64,000 nt of DNA, from NCBI GenBank assembly GCA_003864495.1, contig ML133408.1, positions 1,557,006-1,621,005 of the forward strand, given 5' to 3'. This document shows positions 38,428 through 49,300 of the stretch, one piece after another; the stretch's first letter is position 1; each line of letters starts with the position of its first letter. The stretch comes from Nemopilema nomurai. Its lineage: Eukaryota; Cnidaria; Scyphozoa; Rhizostomeae; Rhizostomatidae. The notes under the pieces are model-generated. The model ran no database searches and was not told the DNA's origin. It saw nothing but the letters and a program-made list of their open reading frames with translations. The translations under genes were made by a program, and so were the position numbers.

Positions 38428-39720
38428 TCAAGGCAAATATGGCTCATGCGCTTCTATAAGTGGGCACAACTCACTGATTGACTTCAATCCAAAGATACCC
38501 TTATTATTTGATATTGAGTACTCCAAGAACTTTCTAACATGGAAGTAATGTTTCTGTTGTGCATGAAAGCACCGTTTATCCCACATCCAGTCATGAAATT
38601 CAAATGCAAATAGACTCTTATGAACCTTGTTCCTTTGATACATGCGGCAACTCTCTGCACAATATTGAAACCCTGCTGAAAAGCACAAACTTTCACGAAT
38701 AAAGCCCTCAATGATTTCTCGTGGTGGGTCCTGCTGCTCAAATTTAATGCCATCAACAATAAGGTATCTCACATGAATTGAAGAGCGTGGTATTGGAACT
38801 GTTAAGTTGGGCTTTAGTGCCTTCTTGTAGTACCTCAAGCCTGGCATGCTTGAAACAAGGTCCTTATGCCCCAAGACACCCTTTCTTAAAACCTGAATGT
38901 GCCAGGAATACTCATCACGGTGGTAGTACCAGACATAATTACACATGATGCTAAACTGACAGATGCAAAACGACCCGCCTGCTTGAATGGGAGCATCTCT
39001 AAACAATGCTTCAAAGGTCTTTTCGTGCTCGAAGGAGAGTCTTTTCCTCATTTCTTTCATGTGCTCATTTTTTATCATAACAGGAAACGTTGACATGCAT
39101 TGGAGCACCTCTTTCCTCCCAAGAAATATTTCTGTTGCCAGGGACCAGCATGCATACCTTGGCTTTCCAATGTAGGCCACAATTACTGGCTTACCATGCT
39201 CAAACAAAAGACCTGGTGTTATCAACGTACTGAAAAATGTGTCTGTATCTATGAAACCAATGTACGGAGATTCTGTACATTTGTCAGGGTGAAACATATC
39301 CCAGAACATCCTTGACTTTCCCTTGTTGTGGTAAATAGATGGGTCTCCTTTATCACTGTAGCATATTTTTGGAAAAGGCCATTCACTTTTGATATTTTCA
39401 CCCAAATAGTGATCTTCAGTCTTCTCGCTGTTAAGAACCACAACCAAATTGGCTCTATCACTTGGAAAGAACAGCTTTAGTGTCCTGACAACAAAGTATC
39501 TAAAGTCTTGATCCCATCTATTTCCTGAAGTAAAGCGAACATACAAAATGAACTCAGGAATGCCAAACCAAGGGTCATCATTTTTGCCAGCAGTTCTACT
39601 TGGTTGGCTCCAAGGACCACGAGTACCAACAGCTACATAATACACAAGATAGAGGATACAGCAAACAGTAACCAAGCATACTATTGCAAAAAACTTTGCA
39701 CTTCTCAAGCAGGAACAGGC
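38428..39720 (-). CDS. Type II membrane putative glycosyltransferase, copy A (5' exon missing)
   Basis: One long exon of about 430 codons. The frame runs upstream into TTTCTAG at 39721-39727, an acceptor followed by GCC, and has no ATG before the conserved part. At least one 5' coding exon is therefore missing from this model. It encodes a short basic start, a membrane anchor (FFAIVCLVTVCCILYLVYYV) and a lumenal domain of about 390 residues. The domain has WFGIPEFILYVRF, RMFWDMFHPDKC, the metal-binding-type FIDTDTFFSTL, CMSTFPVMIK and CICQFSIMCNYVWY. The DTD motif, topology and paired cysteines suggest a GT-A fold Golgi enzyme, which is inference. I do not recognise the family. It is about half identical to the plus-strand copy at 42645-43901. 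Confidence 0.75.
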   Translation of the reverse strand, partial: ACSCLRSAKFFAIVCLVTVCCILYLVYYVAVGTRGPWSQPSRTAGKNDDPWFGIPEFILYVRFTSGNRWDQDFRYFVVRTLKLFFPSDRANLVVVLNSEKTEDHYLGENIKSEWPFPKICYSDKGDPSIYHNKGKSRMFWDMFHPDKCTESPYIGFIDTDTFFSTLITPGLLFEHGKPVIVAYIGKPRYACWSLATEIFLGRKEVLQCMSTFPVMIKNEHMKEMRKRLSFEHEKTFEALFRDAPIQAGGSFCICQFSIMCNYVWYYHRDEYSWHIQVLRKGVLGHKDLVSSMPGLRYYKKALKPNLTVPIPRSSIHVRYLIVDGIKFEQQDPPREIIEGFIRESLCFSAGFQYCAESCRMYQRNKVHKSLFAFEFHDWMWDKRCFHAQQKHYFHVRKFLEYSISNNKGIFGLKSISELCPLIEAHEPYLP

Positions 39721-42636
39721 CTAGAAATTTCAATGAAATTATTGATTACTTCTACATGAATATGGCTATATACATGAGAGGGAAGAATAATCTGGCATGG
39801 CAAGCTGAGAGTGAAATACCCGAAAGTTAAAAGACAGAAATTCTCCTTGTTGCAACTGCAATAATTCTAGACAATGCCATTACTTCAACAATGAAAGACA
39901 ACTTTTTAAATGCCACAGAAAAATGACATTTTGAGATATAAGCGTGGAGAAAAAAACCCACGCCTTAGTGCATTGTGAAAATGCGCTTGGGTAAGGTTGT
40001 TAAGAGTGGATCAATTCAGCGACACATCTCTAAAACAATAGCCTTATATTGGACATGTGGAACTGCATAGGCTATGCCGTGTTTCGGATGGGCTGGAAAT
40101 GCAAGGAGACAAGTTATACAGCCCATGACTTGCATGCATCACGGCTACAGTATAATAAGCAGTTATAGTTCTCCAGAAACCTTTTCAGAGACAAGGAAAT
40201 GATGTAATTAATGATCGAGTTATTCAGCCAAAATATATTTGAAGACGTACTATGTCTTGCATGCCAAGTCCTGTCTGCCAGTCACTAAATTGGCGTTTGA
40301 AATTCAAATCAGCCTTTTATAACTTCGTGAAGCAGACCACCCCTGCAGTTATCTCAAAATACTTCATATTTTTACAAAAATCACTAAAAATACAGTAAGT
40401 CGTCCGCGGAGAGGTGCGATTTAGGCCACAATAGGCGAAGCTTATGAACTCGAATACGAGGCACTTGGTTCTCCTTGCACCCACAGCATGGAACACGGTG
40501 ACCCGATTCCAAGTCAAACTTCATTCCCATCAAAAAGTCGTACACATACACCTGATACTGTTAGCTCAAAGCTGGATGCAATCGACCCTGCCTGCTGCAA
40601 AGTCTTTGCTTGGTGGCAATATCAATGAAAACCGGGCTGATTGGAATTATAAATTGAATAGTGCTGTTGCATGCGTAATTAAAACAAAGTAGGGCTACGT
40701 AAAGTATGGTTTGTGGTTAAAATCTGCTAATGTAGAAATATTAAGAGTTAATATAGTAGCTATTTGCAGTACTGTTTTTCTGTTAAAAAGCAATAAAAAC
40801 ATCCTTTGTTTCTTTGTACTCAAAATAGTACTCAAACATGAATCATGCCTATTCTTCTATTCTAGTATTTTTCTTTCAAATATCTCGAAATGTCCTTTTC
40901 ACTTCTGATCATTTTAATCTCCTTGAACAGTAGGCCATTTTCTTTTATGATCATTGATAATCTCTTTCGTGTGATCATTTTCAGTAACCTGTTCGTATTC
41001 TTCCTACCAGTTCAAGCAAATGGTGTTACCCGGACTTCTGTAGCTAGTAGCGAAGCCACGAGTTTGACATCGAACTTGCACCCCGATTGTGATGTGTTCG
41101 ACGCACTAATACGAAGGCACTTATACGCGTATAAGTGAACAGATTATCTTTGATCGGGCGAACTTTTACATAAAGAGGTCACCAGCCTGCCTCCTGAGCC
41201 ACCGGTAGAAGAAGGCCGAGCGAACAAGATGATTCTGCTAGCTTGTTCTCCACCCCGAATGGCATGTCCACTTTGCCGGTTTCACCGCCACGGCAAAAGT
41301 CTGCCAACGAAGTTGAATCGAAGATTAAAAAAACGGAAACAGAAATGTGCTTGGCATTGTGCGTGAAAATATGCATTTAAGAGCATCTGATTGAGTAACA
41401 CATCAAAAGGAAAGTTTCCCAGAAGTGGTGTTACTTCAATGCTCTTCATTTAGCTTCGTTGTCTCCAGCTTCATACTGACAATGCTTCATTTAAAGCAAA
41501 ATTACACGTTTGAAACATGGTGCTAGAGTGTCAGCGTCTATGACTGAGGTTAGTAAAATTGACTGTTTATTCGATCCATTGATTGGCCGAAATGTGTCAG
41601 AAAGATTATCAACTGTAGCATTTTTGATTGCTGGTAAGTGCAAGAATTTCCCTTTTGTTAGCTGGACATTGATTTATGAATGTTAACTGGCCGCTTGGCG
41701 TGAATGTTTGAGTCGTGTGTGACCCCATGAAGGCTTGTAGCATTCACCACAGAAATACGGGGACTAGAAGTGGATTTATCAGGGTCTTATACTTATTTCC
41801 AATTGCTGGACTGCGTTGTATTCACAGTATTCGAAGTAAATCGCATAAAAGTCAGGTGATGGCCTTGCAAACTTAGGCAGGTAAGGTCATCGCAACAACT
41901 AGCAAACTTTATATAAAGAGGCAAAGTTGTGATAAGTACCTTAGGATGCGACAAAGATAGAAACACCTTTAAAAACTCAAATGATAGGCTAAGAAAAACT
42001 AAGCATATTATCATGAGCAAATAAGCTTGCGAAGACAACCACTCCTAAGCTGCAACAAAGAAACGCAATGGATTAAAATAAAGCTGATTGTTTAAGATAG
42101 AACAGTTAAAAAGAAACTTTCTTGCGTGTGTTTTAAGGATATGCGGTTGAGAATAAAACGCTATCAAGTAGAAGGGATTGTAATCCAGCGTACGTGTTGC
42201 ACTTCTGAAAAATGATGACCTTAGTAATGGATATGTAAAAGTTGCACATGCACTGTTGTAGTAAATAGTCAAATAGTGAAATGATAGTCAAATGATAGTC
42301 GAATGATAATCAAATAAGTATCTAAACATCTGTATTTGTAAGCTAATCAAACACCAAATTCCTACAGCGGAGACGTTTTTCAGCAATCCAAAAAGTGTGG
42401 TTTCTATTCCGATTTTATCCCTGCATCCAATGCCGTACACAATATGAGGCATACTAGAATAATGCGCAACTATAGTTTTATCAATTATGACAAGCATTGA
42501 GCCAAGGAAATACCACGATGCTTAGTAAAAGTGATTCTTTGCCGGACACCTCTCAGCACCGGCCTATGCACGCATAGATTAATTATGAAGAGCTGAAAAA
42601 TCAATGAATCACAAAATATTTGCACTTTTTTGCTAG
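39721..42636. other. Intergenic region between the divergent paralogues
   Basis: It should contain the promoters and 5' exons of both putative glycosyltransferases. A candidate first exon for copy B is 41540-41633 (ATG, 31 codons, donor GGTAAGTG), which joins in phase 1 to the acceptor at 42636. Two stretches at about 40429-40623 and 41011-41138 (plus) read like coding sequence but cannot be tied to a family. No candidate 5' exon for copy A was found. Confidence 0.4.
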
Positions 42637-42644
42637 ATCTCAAC

Positions 42645-43901
42645 ATGCAGTGGACAAAAATGACGTTGCTTCTGGCCGCGGTACTGGTCTCACTTTCCAT
42701 TTTTCATCTTCGCTTAAGAACAAGCGACATTAGTGGTAGACTTCTTCATCCTCTCTTGAAAAGATTTCAAGAGCCACAAGATCCTTGGGAAGGAGTGCCT
42801 GAATTTCTACTTTACTTGAGACTGACTTCAAGGCTGCGCTTTGAGCAAGAGTACAGGAATGATTTGATTCGAACCATGAAGCTTTTCTTTCCAAATGAAA
42901 GAGCCAGACTTTTAGTTGTTCTGGACAATGAAAAAGAAAAGGATCATGTGCTTGGGGAGAAACTAAGTAAAGAGTGGCCCTTTCCGCAAGTATGTTACAG
43001 GGATCCGAGTGAAATCGATGCGTACCGTGGTTCGGGCAAGGCCAGGATGTTCTGGGACATGATGTATCCGGATTCGTGCACCAATGTCACTTATGTCGGC
43101 TTCGTCGACACGGACACGTTCTTCAGCACCCTAGTTACACCAGAGTTGCTCTTTGATAACGGCAAGCCAATTATCGTTGCGAAAATTGGTCACGTGCCCT
43201 ACCGATGCTGGGCAGAGACGACCGAACTGTTCCTTGGCCAGAAGGAAGCTATGCAATGTATGTCAACTTTTCCTGTCATGATAAAAACTGAGCATATGAG
43301 GGAAATGAGAGAGTTTCTTGCTGCAAAACATGGACAGGACTTCGACTGGGTCTTTCGAAACTCTGCATCGGGGAACTGGACGCCATGTATTTGTCAATTC
43401 AGCATAATGTGTAATTACGTGTGGTACCATCACAGAGACTCGTACTCGTGGCGCCTTCAAATGGTCCCCAACGGTGACTGGAAGGGTACTAATTTGCTCT
43501 CCAGCCAGGTTTCGTTAGCTTATTATCATTCGAATGTTCTGCCAGATATGTTAGTGCCAATCCCAAGATCATCAGTTCACCTTAGATATACAATAACAAA
43601 TGGAAGACTTTTGGACCGTAGAGATCCTCCAAAGGATGCTATAGAAGACATCATTAAAGAGGGACTTTGTTATTCGGCTGGCTTTAAGGTCTGTCCAGAA
43701 AGGTGCAAGAGGTGGGACAGAAATGCAACACATTACCATCTATTCTCCTTCGAGCATTATCAATGGTTTTGGGACAAACGATGCAAAAGAGAGCAAGACA
43801 ATCATTATAGAAACGTCGAGAGATTAGTTAGCTACTACACTGCTATGAATGAGGAAATATTTGGGCTAACCTCTATTGATCAGCTTTGCAATTTAATCTG
43901 A
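42645..43901 (+). CDS. Type II membrane putative glycosyltransferase, copy B
   Basis: Single long exon, 418 aa from the ATG at 42645. The exon starts at an acceptor (TTTTTTGCTAG, AG at 42635-42636), so a 5' exon exists. If 41540-41633 is that exon the protein starts 34 residues earlier in frame (452 aa). The 42645 start gives a short basic tail and an anchor (MTLLLAAVLVSLSIFHLRL), typical of Golgi type II proteins. The lumenal domain shares with copy A the blocks EWPFP, RMFWDM, GFVDTDTFFSTLVTP, GKPIIVAKIG, CMSTFPVMIK, CICQFSIMCNYVWY and PIPRSSVHLRY. It has N-glycosylation sequons (NVT, NWT, NAT). Function is inferred as a GT-A-type transferase from DTD plus topology; donor, acceptor and family are unknown. 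Confidence 0.8.
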   Translation: MQWTKMTLLLAAVLVSLSIFHLRLRTSDISGRLLHPLLKRFQEPQDPWEGVPEFLLYLRLTSRLRFEQEYRNDLIRTMKLFFPNERARLLVVLDNEKEKDHVLGEKLSKEWPFPQVCYRDPSEIDAYRGSGKARMFWDMMYPDSCTNVTYVGFVDTDTFFSTLVTPELLFDNGKPIIVAKIGHVPYRCWAETTELFLGQKEAMQCMSTFPVMIKTEHMREMREFLAAKHGQDFDWVFRNSASGNWTPCICQFSIMCNYVWYHHRDSYSWRLQMVPNGDWKGTNLLSSQVSLAYYHSNVLPDMLVPIPRSSVHLRYTITNGRLLDRRDPPKDAIEDIIKEGLCYSAGFKVCPERCKRWDRNATHYHLFSFEHYQWFWDKRCKREQDNHYRNVERLVSYYTAMNEEIFGLTSIDQLCNLI

Positions 43902-46394
43902 AATTTGGTACTGGTAAGAAGTTATATTAGACATGATCGAACTTGGATATTTTGCTTTAGTGCTTCTAACTTTTTGTTTCATTTGTATATAAATAGGGTC
44001 TTTTTAGAGAGCAAGTGAGATACAAATTTGAAGCTGTATGAAGCTGTACCCTTCTGTAAGAAAGAAGATTTTTCGTAAGAAAAGCTAGAGAACTATTGAC
44101 TTGACTCATAACGATGCATGTTCAACAGGGTACCCCCCAATGTTTGCATCTTAGCCTAGCACTTGCCTTTGCCGTACATATCATTTATGGATCCGAGCAA
44201 GTGCTTTGCGGTGCTTAGTATGCACAAATTGGCTCGGCTATTTCTTGCCATTTATGTATCCGTCCCTCCTCCTTAGCTTCGCGACCGTGGAATTTAGTCC
44301 TTTGATGCTGGGTATTCTTGTAGGTAATTTGTATAAAATTTGCATAAATATGATATATGAAATTGTTGCATAGGTATATTTTGCGTGACGATCGCTAGAC
44401 CGTGCAGTCCTTAAATGTATATTGTCGTTTTAATCATGATAAGTAGCATTACTATCTGCAAGAGAAGATAAGGAGAACTGAGACTATGTACCTTTTCTTA
44501 GGCCATTTACGCACCTTCAGTTGTTCTTCAAATATTGGCGAGCGCGCTTGAAGCAATTTCCCTCTCACTGCTGCATTTCTTCTGCATGTACAAACGCTCA
44601 AATGCAGTTTTGACCATTCGCAAATAGGTAGGTGCAGCTTCGAAGTAACAGAAAGCGGAGATGCGCAGCTCTCTCTTTTCGGCTGCGTTTACACGATGCC
44701 GCATAACTTTTTATCCGGATAGGGCCTCCCGTTTACACGAGTATTGGGCTATCCGTATCAAAAGTGATTCTGTTAGCCGTACAAATCTCCTTCTAGCTAT
44801 ACGATCTCAAAATTATCCGGCATCGTGTAAACGGGCTATCCGTTTTATTTTTGGTACTGATCGACAACGAGGCTTCGATTGTCAAAAGATGGTATGTCCA
44901 AATTGGGGGTCTTTTGAACAACTTAGCGGAACCATTTCTCAAATGAAACATGGCGGATAACAACACGAGAGAAACAAACCTTTCTTTTAATCAAGTTGAA
45001 GCTGTATTGACCCGATTTGACCCGCCATTTACCAACTTCAATGATTTTTTGTACAAGTACAGTACATGTGAAGATCGAAACTTTGAAGCTTTGCAGTATA
45101 ATTTTAGAAGTTTAGTTTACATGATGATTATAATAGTGTGGGAGGCCACGAAGTGATAGACTAAAGCCATAGTGACAATTAGGAAAATAACAAATAAGAT
45201 CTGATTGATAAAAAATGAACTGATAACTTTTCTAGTTGTACCATCTAAAGAATGCAAAGCCATGAATGGTCCGACAGCGTTGCGAAGGCCGTTGTTAAGA
45301 TGGCGTTAGAAAGACACATTTGTATGTTTAGAGAGAAAGCCGAGGTTATTGACAGCTTGGAACGAAGTTCTCTTAACTTGCAGAAGCTCTTTTAGCATGT
45401 AAAATTGCAGACTTCCTTGAGACAAAGATCTCGGTTTGTATGAACAAGCAGCCTGGCATTCTACTAGCGCCATTTTCTTGCGTTTCCTTGATTTCAGGTG
45501 TTGCATTCAAGGAAGTACCTAATTACCCTCTGGTCTATTGAAACAGCTACCCCAGTAATACTTTTCGTTTAAGGTATTTTTAGCTTAACGTAAACATTGG
45601 CGTATTCCAAATTAGGTCAATCCGAATCAACTTGATCAATTGCACTTTTAATTTTCAAGTATAGACGTACAGAATGGGCTCAACTTCAAAGATGTTTGAG
45701 TCACATTTGAAGTGATAATGTTAAGTTTCAAGTCCAGTTTTACTGGCCTCAGTTACTCGTCGCTATGATAATTTTTCCTTGATAATTTACTCTCTCTTCT
45801 CATATATTCCTGTAACGTTTTTAATACACAAATGATAATGTGTAAGATTAGCTAAGCCTGAAATGTCTGATGGAAGCTAAATAGGGGCCGCATTTTAACC
45901 CGTTGTCCCCTTGCAACCTGGTCCTCAGCATGCTACTGATACTAAACACACGAAAGGAGTCACGATCCCTGTCATGCACTCTTTTTTGGAGGGTTGGTTT
46001 ACACTCTGAACACTTAAACTTGTGTCTTTGGATCTTCATTGGTTGGTTTAAATAGCGGATTTACTTTGCCTGGTACTTCAGAAAGGGCTCATCCCATATT
46101 TTGACATTTCCAATTTGATATTTAAAAACTTAATGTAACTCTTCTGTAAAGTAAATGTTATAAGTCGGAAAAAGGCCGTGAAATTTCAAGGAAAAAGCAT
46201 TTTCATTTATGACCTTTCTTACTTCAATTCCAATTGTTGCCTCGTTTGCAAGCCCGTTCTCGTTCTGAGCAACGGACGATGTTAGGCCAGTGAATTGAGA
46301 GCGAAGCATGGTTGCCCTGATGCCCGCTCTTGGTTTTAGTTGCTGACCAAACAACCCGAAGTACCACTGGTTTGTTTATGCAGTATACGCAATA
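43902..46394. other. Intergenic region between the putative glycosyltransferase and SF3B4
   Basis: No convincing gene. A short plus-strand frame at 44950-45156 begins ATGGCGGAT and could be a first exon, but no partner exon or family is seen. An inverted-repeat element sits at 44684-44850. Confidence 0.45.
44684..44850. mobile_element. MITE-like inverted-repeat element
   Basis: Arms cgtttacacgatgccg (44685-44700) and cggcatcgtgtaaacg (44818-44833) are perfect inverted repeats about 117 nt apart. The flanking and inner parts are also partly symmetrical (tatccggatag and attatccgg; cccgtttacacga; gggctatccg twice). The GC content differs from the flanks. No coding sequence. Probably a small non-autonomous DNA transposon; target duplications were not resolved. 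Confidence 0.5.
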
Positions 46395-49300
46395 ATGGCC
46401 GGCCCAATTCAAGAGAGAAATCAAGGTTAGGGATTCTGCACTCTTATATTTTTGTGGAGTAAATAAAAACAACGACCTTAGGCGCCTCTAGCCTACCTAC
46501 CCAATGTTTCTTTGGTACTTTTAAACCGTCGTTTGAACCATTTTATTCGACACTGCAGTGCTCTTTTAATGTTATGTATATTTTTTGCATATTATGTCAA
46601 TCCTTACCATTGTAAGTGTTTTTCTTCGATGATAAAGTGGCTCCCCGCGCTTCAAACTAATAATTTTCTCATTTTCATTTCGTTCGATTTTAAAGTTCCA
46701 CTACATAAAAATGCAATTGGAATAAATAATTACCGCAAAAACTACATAGCAAATTACATTTAGAAATACAAACTAACAAAATATCTAAATTAATAACATA
46801 TTATACAACTAACAAAATTACAAAATATAAAAAATTACAATAAGGAATAAAAACCAACAAAATTTGTAAGGGAATTTTTATGATGGAAATTTCTTAAAAA
46901 GAGGAGGCTCTCTTGGTAGATATAAATCTCAACTAATCAAGGAGAGAGCACAACCCCCCTCCCAGACTGGAAACTTTGCTATACGCTGTCAATATCCTGC
47001 CTGCCTGCTTTACAAAACTGCAGGCCTGGGCGTTTGTATTTTTGCAGATGAGCTGTCAAATGCTTGCCTCATTTGCTCATGCGAGCTTAATCAAGATCAT
47101 GTATAATTTACTCAAAATGGTCTATAGGTCAACCATGATGCTATAAATCAACGCAAAATAATTTTTATAGATCCAAACAAAGCTTCGGTATTGTCCACAA
47201 TATTACATGCACCATACAAATTATAACAAAAATATTAATAATTTCAAACTATGTAAAAAGTCACTGTCATTAGACTCCCTATCTGTCTCAGCTTGAAGTT
47301 TTTATTTTCAAATTACCTGCCTTTTTCAAGGCATATCCTTTTACGGGATGGCTCTCCTTTGATTCCTGCTGTTGATAATTTTTTCCCGTCTCTTCCCAAG
47401 ATAAATGTTGACAGAACGTGCCAAAAGCCTTTTTTCTTTTCCGTCCACACTTTGTCATTCCTTTACTATCATTAGATTATCCATAGTTTTGTGACTCATG
47501 CACAGATCATTAAGTAAATCCAGGCCTGTGTTCAAGGGCAAATGAATGTAAATCCAAGTGGAGATATTTTTCTTCATGATCATTTCAGGAGAGCAATTTA
47601 AAGCTCCTCTCAGATTGGGAGGGGAGCTTGCCTCAAACGGCCAGGTCTGAAACTGGCCATGCAAGTTAATCAGATTGAATATGGTCAGGCAAATAATCCT
47701 TCTGCACATTTTAATATATAGGGGGGCCATTGCCCTAATCAACTTATAACAGCTGCACAGAAAATCTTTGAAATCCTGACGATGGGACATGCAGTCCAGG
47801 AATTTTTTGTCAAGTTGTCTTTGCAGTCTAGGCACTCCATAGGCTAGACAATTTTTTTTATTTTTGACTGATGATAAATCTATACTCAATTAATTCAATT
47901 TTAGTAGTAGTAATAGACAAATTTAGTATGTAGTACTTTAAAAACAGATAAACAATTCTATCACCTAAACTTATTATTCCAATCTTTAGCTCAATTAATT
48001 AATCAATTACTCAATTAATTTATCTTTGTTGTTGCTGGATGTATAAATTAGAATTTAATGATTGCCATTTTGGATTGGCTGCATGCACCCTAAGAGGCAA
48101 AGTTTCACCTGGTAGCTAGCAAACCTGACTTATGGAAGAGTTATTCGCCTTTAAATGAAAAAAAAGATGATATCAATTTTGCTTCCTAACAAACTGCACC
48201 ATGTGAGAATATTTCATGATTCATGGCTGTTTGACAAATATCATTGATTGTATCTCTAACCCAAGTTCATTAAGGAATTGAACATAAGTGATTTCAAAAT
48301 AACACTTTTGATCAGATATGTTTATCATGTATATATTTGCGAATATCTGTTACAGTATTCACAATACAATGAGCCAATATTTAGAAATTGAACACTCTCT
48401 ATTCAATTTAGTGTTTAGAATTATGTCATAAGCCACATATATCTGTGTTTCTGGACAAGTCAAAATGTTAGTTTATATCACATGCAGTTAGATTACTGTT
48501 ATGAATGGTTGCATGAATCATTTCAATGATTCTTGTTAGCATGTCTGTGCAATGGGTTTTCAAATTGTTGAAGAGTAATTGTCAATGGAAATTTCTTTGC
48601 TGCTTTCCAAGCACTTGATGCCTTTTCTGTCTCCTTGCGTAATGCTGCTAGTTGTCATTTGCAGATGCAACTGTTTATTGTGGGAATCTGGATGAAAAAG
48701 TATCAGAACCTTTGCTTTGGGAGCTCTTTCTTCAAGCAGGGCCTGTTGGTATGTTGCGTCACTTTATTAAATTCACCACTATTTTATTAAAGGTACAGAC
48801 AAAGTGCTTTTTCCAAGGAGAGAGCGTTTCTATGATTATCCTTGACTTTACCTTCCTGTGAAAGAACCTTTTTTGATTATACTGGAGCTTGTTTAGTGTT
48901 AATATTTTATACTTCAAGTCAACTGTGGCACTTCTCTCAAGTTGAAACCCTAATTCAATTTTCTACTCAGTCAATGTTCACATGCCAAAAGACAGAATAA
49001 CCCAAGCACATCAAGGCTATGGCTTTGTCGAATTTATGGGTGAAGAAGATGCAGATTATGCTATTAAAATTATGAACATGATTAAAGTGTATGGAAAGCC
49101 TATACGGGTTAACAAGGTACTTTTCTTTTCCTTTCTTTTGTTGTATTCAACTGCAACTATTTTGTAACTTTGAAGTTTTTTACGTGGTGTCTCTAATGCA
49201 AAGTATATTGTGGAGTTTTTTGTTTCTCAACTATTTAAAATTGCTTCCCTAGCTACCCCAACTTGCTATACACTTCTTATCTTGCATAAAATCAAAATAC

